Origin: Nonlabens xylanidelens
GTDB lineage: Bacteria > Bacteroidota > Bacteroidia > Flavobacteriales > Flavobacteriaceae
Assembly: GCF_002934445.1 (NCBI RefSeq)
Contig: NZ_PTJE01000003.1
Coordinates: forward strand, 248,001-312,000
Length of the DNA: 64,000 bases
Direction: 5' to 3'
The translations under genes and the position numbers were made by a program. The notes beneath the pieces were generated by a model. That model was given only the letters and a program-made list of their open reading frames with translations, did not search any database and was not told the DNA's origin. Shown one piece after another: positions 60,755 through 64,000 of the stretch (within the stretch, counting starts at the first letter, position 1; the number at the start of each line of letters is the position of its first letter).

Positions 60755-61924
60755 ATGTCTCAAAATTTTAAGATGATTGCCAAAACGCTTTTTGGCCTAG
60801 AAGAAGTACTTGAAAAAGAGTTGCGTCAACTAGGTGCCATGAATATAAAGCGTGGTGTCCGTATGGTAGAATTCACTGGTGACCAAGGCTTTATGTACAA
60901 AGCAAACATGATGTTGCGTACCGCTATTAGAATCTTAAAACCTATTTATAGTTTTAGAGCGCGTAACGAGGTGGATCTTTATGACGGAATTTATCAATAT
61001 GACTGGTCTAAACATTTAACACATCATGACACGATTGCTGTTCATGGTACGATAGCGTCACAGTATTTTAACCACAGTCAGTATGTGGCTTTAAAGACTA
61101 AAGATGCTATAGTAGATCAAATACGTCGCAATACAGGACAACGTCCAGATGTGGATACTAAACATCCTGACTTGAGAATATCGGTACATATAAATGACCA
61201 AAATGTAGATGTATCTCTAGATACAAGTGGCGATCCTTTATACAAGCGTGGTTATAGAAATATGACTAACGAGGCACCGATTAATGAAGTGCTTGCTGCT
61301 GGTATTATTCTTTTGAGTAATTGGGACCAACGTTCTACGTTTATAGATCCTATGTGTGGTAGTGGTACGATAGCTATCGAGGCAGCTATGATAGGTGCTA
61401 ACATTGCGCCTAATATAAACCGTCCTGAATTTGGTTTTGAAAAATGGCCAGATTATGATAATCAGTTGTTTGAGAATATTCAAGAGAGTTGTTTGAAAAA
61501 GATGCGCGAGTTTGATGGTAAAATAATCGCACGTGACGCAGATGGTTACACGGTAGAAAAAGCTATAGAGAACGTAAAGAATGCCAATCTAAGTGATTTT
61601 ATAACGGTAGAAAAGGGAGACTTTTTTAGAGATCATCAAAGTGCGAGTGCTTTTATTTTGTTTAACCCACCGTATGATGAGCGTATATCTGTAGATGTTG
61701 AGGAGTTTTACAAAGAAATAGGTGATACTTTAAAGCAACGCTATGCTGGGTCTACCGCATGGATGATTACTGGTAATATGGGGGCGCTTAAATTTGTAGG
61801 CCTGCGTCCATCTCGTAAAATCCAATTATATAACGGTAAAATCGAGGCGAGACTAGTTAAATATGAGATGTACAAAGGGACTAAAAAAATACATAAATTA
61901 GTAGATAAAGAAGAAGAGGAATAG
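60755..61924 (+). CDS. THUMP-domain RNA methyltransferase (RlmL N-terminal type)
   Basis: A 389-residue enzyme: an N-terminal ferredoxin-like part (MIAKTLFGLEEVLEKELRQLGA), a THUMP domain up to about residue 165, and a methyltransferase domain with FIDPMCGSGTIAIEAAMIGANIAPN (SAM motif) and the catalytic LFNPPYDERI (NPPY). It matches the half of E. coli RlmKL that makes m2G2445 in 23S rRNA, without the RlmK part, as usual in Bacteroidota. The rRNA position is inferred from the family only. Confidence 0.93.
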   Translation: MSQNFKMIAKTLFGLEEVLEKELRQLGAMNIKRGVRMVEFTGDQGFMYKANMMLRTAIRILKPIYSFRARNEVDLYDGIYQYDWSKHLTHHDTIAVHGTIASQYFNHSQYVALKTKDAIVDQIRRNTGQRPDVDTKHPDLRISVHINDQNVDVSLDTSGDPLYKRGYRNMTNEAPINEVLAAGIILLSNWDQRSTFIDPMCGSGTIAIEAAMIGANIAPNINRPEFGFEKWPDYDNQLFENIQESCLKKMREFDGKIIARDADGYTVEKAIENVKNANLSDFITVEKGDFFRDHQSASAFILFNPPYDERISVDVEEFYKEIGDTLKQRYAGSTAWMITGNMGALKFVGLRPSRKIQLYNGKIEARLVKYEMYKGTKKIHKLVDKEEEE

Positions 61925-62004
61925 GTTTAAAACCTCTATAGCTTTAATTATTTAAGTTGATACAGTAATTAAAACTGTATTTCAATTTGCTTTGTAAAAA
62001 TATA

Positions 62005-62673
62005 ATGAATTTACTTTTACCTTTTCTCGGTGTATTAATCGGTTTTGTGGCTGCTTTATTAATAAAAGCAAAGTCTAGAAATCGCATGAAATTACTTCTC
62101 GCTTTTTCTGGAGCGTTTTTATTAAGTGCTGTAGCTAGCGAGTTTTTACCTGATATTTATGAAGGTGGTAATAGCAGGTATGGTGCCTATCTATTAGGTG
62201 GTGTGTTTTTACAAATTATTTTAGAATTCTTTTCTAAAGGTGCAGAGCATGGCCATTTACATATAAACAAAGAAATGCCGGTGTTTCCTTATTTGCTTTT
62301 CGGTAGTTTATGTTTGCACGCATTTCTAGAAGGCATGCCTTTACAAGGAGAGAATAGTATGATATATGGTATTTCTATTCATAAAATACCGATTGCTTTT
62401 ATTTTTACTTCATTTCTATTATCTAGTAATTATAATAAAGTCAAAGCTGTAATTATTCTATTATTCTTTGCAGCAATGTCTCCATTAGGAAGTATTACTG
62501 CTGGAAATATAGATTTTCTACAAGATATTATGTTACCTATAAAAGCGATAGTTGCTGGTATTGTACTTCATGTTTCTACTACTCTTATTCTAGAGGCTAG
62601 TGAAGCACACAAATTTAATCTAGCAAAAATAGTAGTGATGCTAATAGGTGCGGTTCTAGGTTTTTTACTTTAA
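62005..62673 (+). CDS. ZIP-family metal transporter
   Basis: A 222-residue membrane protein of eight hydrophobic segments. The metal-binding features are the loop GAEHGHLHINKEMP and the motif LHAFLEGMPLQG in segment 4, with HKIPIAFIF in segment 5. ZIP proteins import zinc or other divalent metals. The ATG at 62005 is preferred to the TTG at 61987. It is convergent with manA and ends 5 bp from it; no terminator is visible. Confidence 0.88.
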   Translation: MNLLLPFLGVLIGFVAALLIKAKSRNRMKLLLAFSGAFLLSAVASEFLPDIYEGGNSRYGAYLLGGVFLQIILEFFSKGAEHGHLHINKEMPVFPYLLFGSLCLHAFLEGMPLQGENSMIYGISIHKIPIAFIFTSFLLSSNYNKVKAVIILLFFAAMSPLGSITAGNIDFLQDIMLPIKAIVAGIVLHVSTTLILEASEAHKFNLAKIVVMLIGAVLGFLL

Positions 62674-62678
62674 GGTAA

Positions 62679-63644
62679 TTATTTGATATAGACTTCTATA
62701 ATTTTTGCAGCCTCTGTGTCTACAGATACATTTGTTGAATTTGCAGGGATTAAAACCGTTTCTCCTACACTTATCATTTCTGTATGGTTATTTATAGTAA
62801 TCTCAAATGAACCTTCTACACACATATAAATCACAAACGAGTCCTTGTTAGTATAATCCATTTGCATCGCTCTGTCTACGTCTAAAATAGTAGATGTAAA
62901 ATAGGTACAGTCTGCTAATACGTTTGTGTCAGATTGAAATTCTATGTTATTACTTAAAGTAGTATTACTTCTTTTTACAGCTCTCATAGATTGATCCATG
63001 TGTAGTTCTCTTTCCTTCCCAAAATTATCTACTCGATCCCAATCATAAACTCTGTATGTGATATCAGACGTTTGTTGAATCTCTGCAGCTAGAACACCTG
63101 CTCCTATAGCATGTACCTTACCAGCTGGTATAAAGAAAGAATCACCTTTACTTACTTTCTCAGTATTCAATATTTCTTCTACATTATTTATAGTAATTTC
63201 TTGAAGTGAGGAAGTCGTTACTTTATCATCTTTAAATCCATTAATAACACAAGCGTCTTCTTCATGATCCATGATGTACCACATTTCAGTTTTACCCTTA
63301 GAATCGTGCTCTGCCTTTGCCATTTGATCATCTGGATGCACTTGAACAGATAGATTTGTTCTTGCATCTAGATATTTAATTAATAGTGGAAATTCATTAC
63401 CAAAGTGACGGTAATTTTTCATTCCTACAAATTGTTCTTTATGATTTTTTATAAGATCTACTATAGAGAGACCTTTATACATTCCATTACTTACTACAGA
63501 TATGTTATCCTGTACACCAGATATTTCCCAGCTTTCTCCTGTAGAATCACTGATAGCTTTTTTGTTTAAAACTGTTCTTAGTTTAGAACCGCCCCATATT
63601 TTTTCTTGAAGTATAGGCTCGAATTTGATAGGATATGCTTTCAT
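62679..63644 (-). CDS. manA: Mannose-6-phosphate isomerase, class I
   Basis: A 321-residue cupin-type isomerase that interconverts mannose 6-phosphate and fructose 6-phosphate. The zinc ligands are in LSVQVHPDDQMA, GKTEMWYIMD and GKVHAIGAGVLAAEIQQTSD, and the segment TYRVYDWDRVD is characteristic. It supplies precursors for mannose-containing glycans. It is followed at the window edge by a glycosyltransferase on the same strand, 26 bp upstream, which may use the sugar pathway it feeds. Confidence 0.95.
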   Translation of the reverse strand: MKAYPIKFEPILQEKIWGGSKLRTVLNKKAISDSTGESWEISGVQDNISVVSNGMYKGLSIVDLIKNHKEQFVGMKNYRHFGNEFPLLIKYLDARTNLSVQVHPDDQMAKAEHDSKGKTEMWYIMDHEEDACVINGFKDDKVTTSSLQEITINNVEEILNTEKVSKGDSFFIPAGKVHAIGAGVLAAEIQQTSDITYRVYDWDRVDNFGKERELHMDQSMRAVKRSNTTLSNNIEFQSDTNVLADCTYFTSTILDVDRAMQMDYTNKDSFVIYMCVEGSFEITINNHTEMISVGETVLIPANSTNVSVDTEAAKIIEVYIK

Positions 63645-63670
63645 AATAAATAATTTTAAAGAGTAGAAAT

Positions 63671-64000
63671 TTATGCTGCTATAGAATATTCAGTTGATGC
63701 GGTGTTCATTTCAAAAGAGCCACCGTATATTTCACGTACTGAGTTATCTGTGTTCAATAAATTATAGTTGAACCATATTTGAGTTAATTTACTAGGGATA
63801 ATTAAAGCATCTTTAGTACCTAATTTAGAGTCATCTACATGTACCCATCTCATTAATGGTTGCTCTGTAATTCTCTTCATAACATTATCCTTACCTAGGT
63901 GTTTTTTAAGTCTTAAAAAGATCTCTACATCAAACAACCACTTACTTAAAAAAGCTTCTTGATATACAACAGGCACTATATCTCTAGTAAAAACTTTTGC
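63671..64000 (-). CDS. Glycosyltransferase family 2, C-terminal part (gene runs off the window)
   Basis: The minus-strand frame is open to the window edge and gives the last 109 residues of a glycosyltransferase: AKVFTRDIVPVVYQEAFLSKW, LFDVEIFLRLKKHLG and IIPSKLTQIWFNYN. This is the end of the dolichyl-phosphate-glucosyltransferase-like (DPG synthase) family of GT2 enzymes, where FDVEIFLR is conserved. The donor and acceptor are unknown. The N-terminal catalytic part lies outside. Confidence 0.78.
   Translation of the reverse strand, partial: AKVFTRDIVPVVYQEAFLSKWLFDVEIFLRLKKHLGKDNVMKRITEQPLMRWVHVDDSKLGTKDALIIPSKLTQIWFNYNLLNTDNSVREIYGGSFEMNTASTEYSIAA

Overview
The window is about 64 kb of AT-rich chromosome from a marine-type member of the Flavobacteriaceae (Bacteroidota). 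The evidence is the gene content: PorD (type IX secretion), Bacteroidota-type omega subunit, glutamine synthetase III, the menC-CPBP-menE cluster, the MoxR/DUF58/DUF4129 block, a DUF6952 gene next to a thioredoxin, and a Lacal_2735-like small protein. Promoters carry the Bacteroidota -7 motif TANNTTTG and there are no clear Shine-Dalgarno sequences. Style and repeat content recall Nonlabens or Dokdonia, but that is inference. No tRNA, rRNA, CRISPR array, prophage or intact insertion sequence was seen.

Layout. 1-4.2 kb (minus): dapA and a DUF6913 gene, then the bamD-rpoZ-coaBC-porD operon. 4.3-7.5 kb (plus): a split 5'-nucleotidase pair and amtB. 7.6-11.2 kb (minus): ligA, prmC, a GNAT gene. 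11.3-17.1 kb: ribD-EamA pair, a lipocalin-like lipoprotein, YigZ, a hot-dog thioesterase, dnaA and a low-molecular-weight phosphatase. 17.2-20.9 kb (minus): menE-CPBP-menC and DUF4442. 21.2-24.8 kb: a DUF4870-PadR-PspC-DUF2807 envelope cluster. 24.9-33.9 kb: trxB, cupin, nhaC, a metallo-beta-lactamase-fold protein, patatin, a peroxiredoxin-thioredoxin-DUF6952 operon and lipoproteins. 34.2-42.3 kb: the MoxR-type membrane operon with RDD and TRIC-type genes divergent from it. 42.4-47.9 kb (minus): two rhomboids, mutL, a small membrane protein and a YbiT-like ABC-F ATPase. 48-56.7 kb: a TlpA-like lipoprotein, transaldolase, an FGE-fold lipoprotein, a frameshifted DUF421 gene, a Na+/Ca2+ exchanger, glutamine synthetase III and purM. 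56.8-64 kb: a GIY-YIG gene between REP-like hairpins, msrA, prfA, pyrF, two methyltransferases, a ZIP transporter, manA and the end of a glycosyltransferase.

The most unusual feature is a short palindrome, core GCTTTCGCGAAAGC, found 14 times exactly and once with one change, about every 4 kb. It lies between genes and, more often, inside them. It is open in all reading frames, so it encodes AFAKA, LSRK or RFRES; the frame used often fits the local protein context. Other leads are a shared near-palindrome upstream of amtB and glnA that could be a nitrogen-control operator, a long inverted repeat at the PadR cluster promoter, REP-like hairpins flanking the GIY-YIG gene, GC-rich hairpins between prfA and pyrF, several promoters that would yield leaderless mRNAs, an ABC-F protein with one predicted working composite ATP site, and the DUF421 frameshift.
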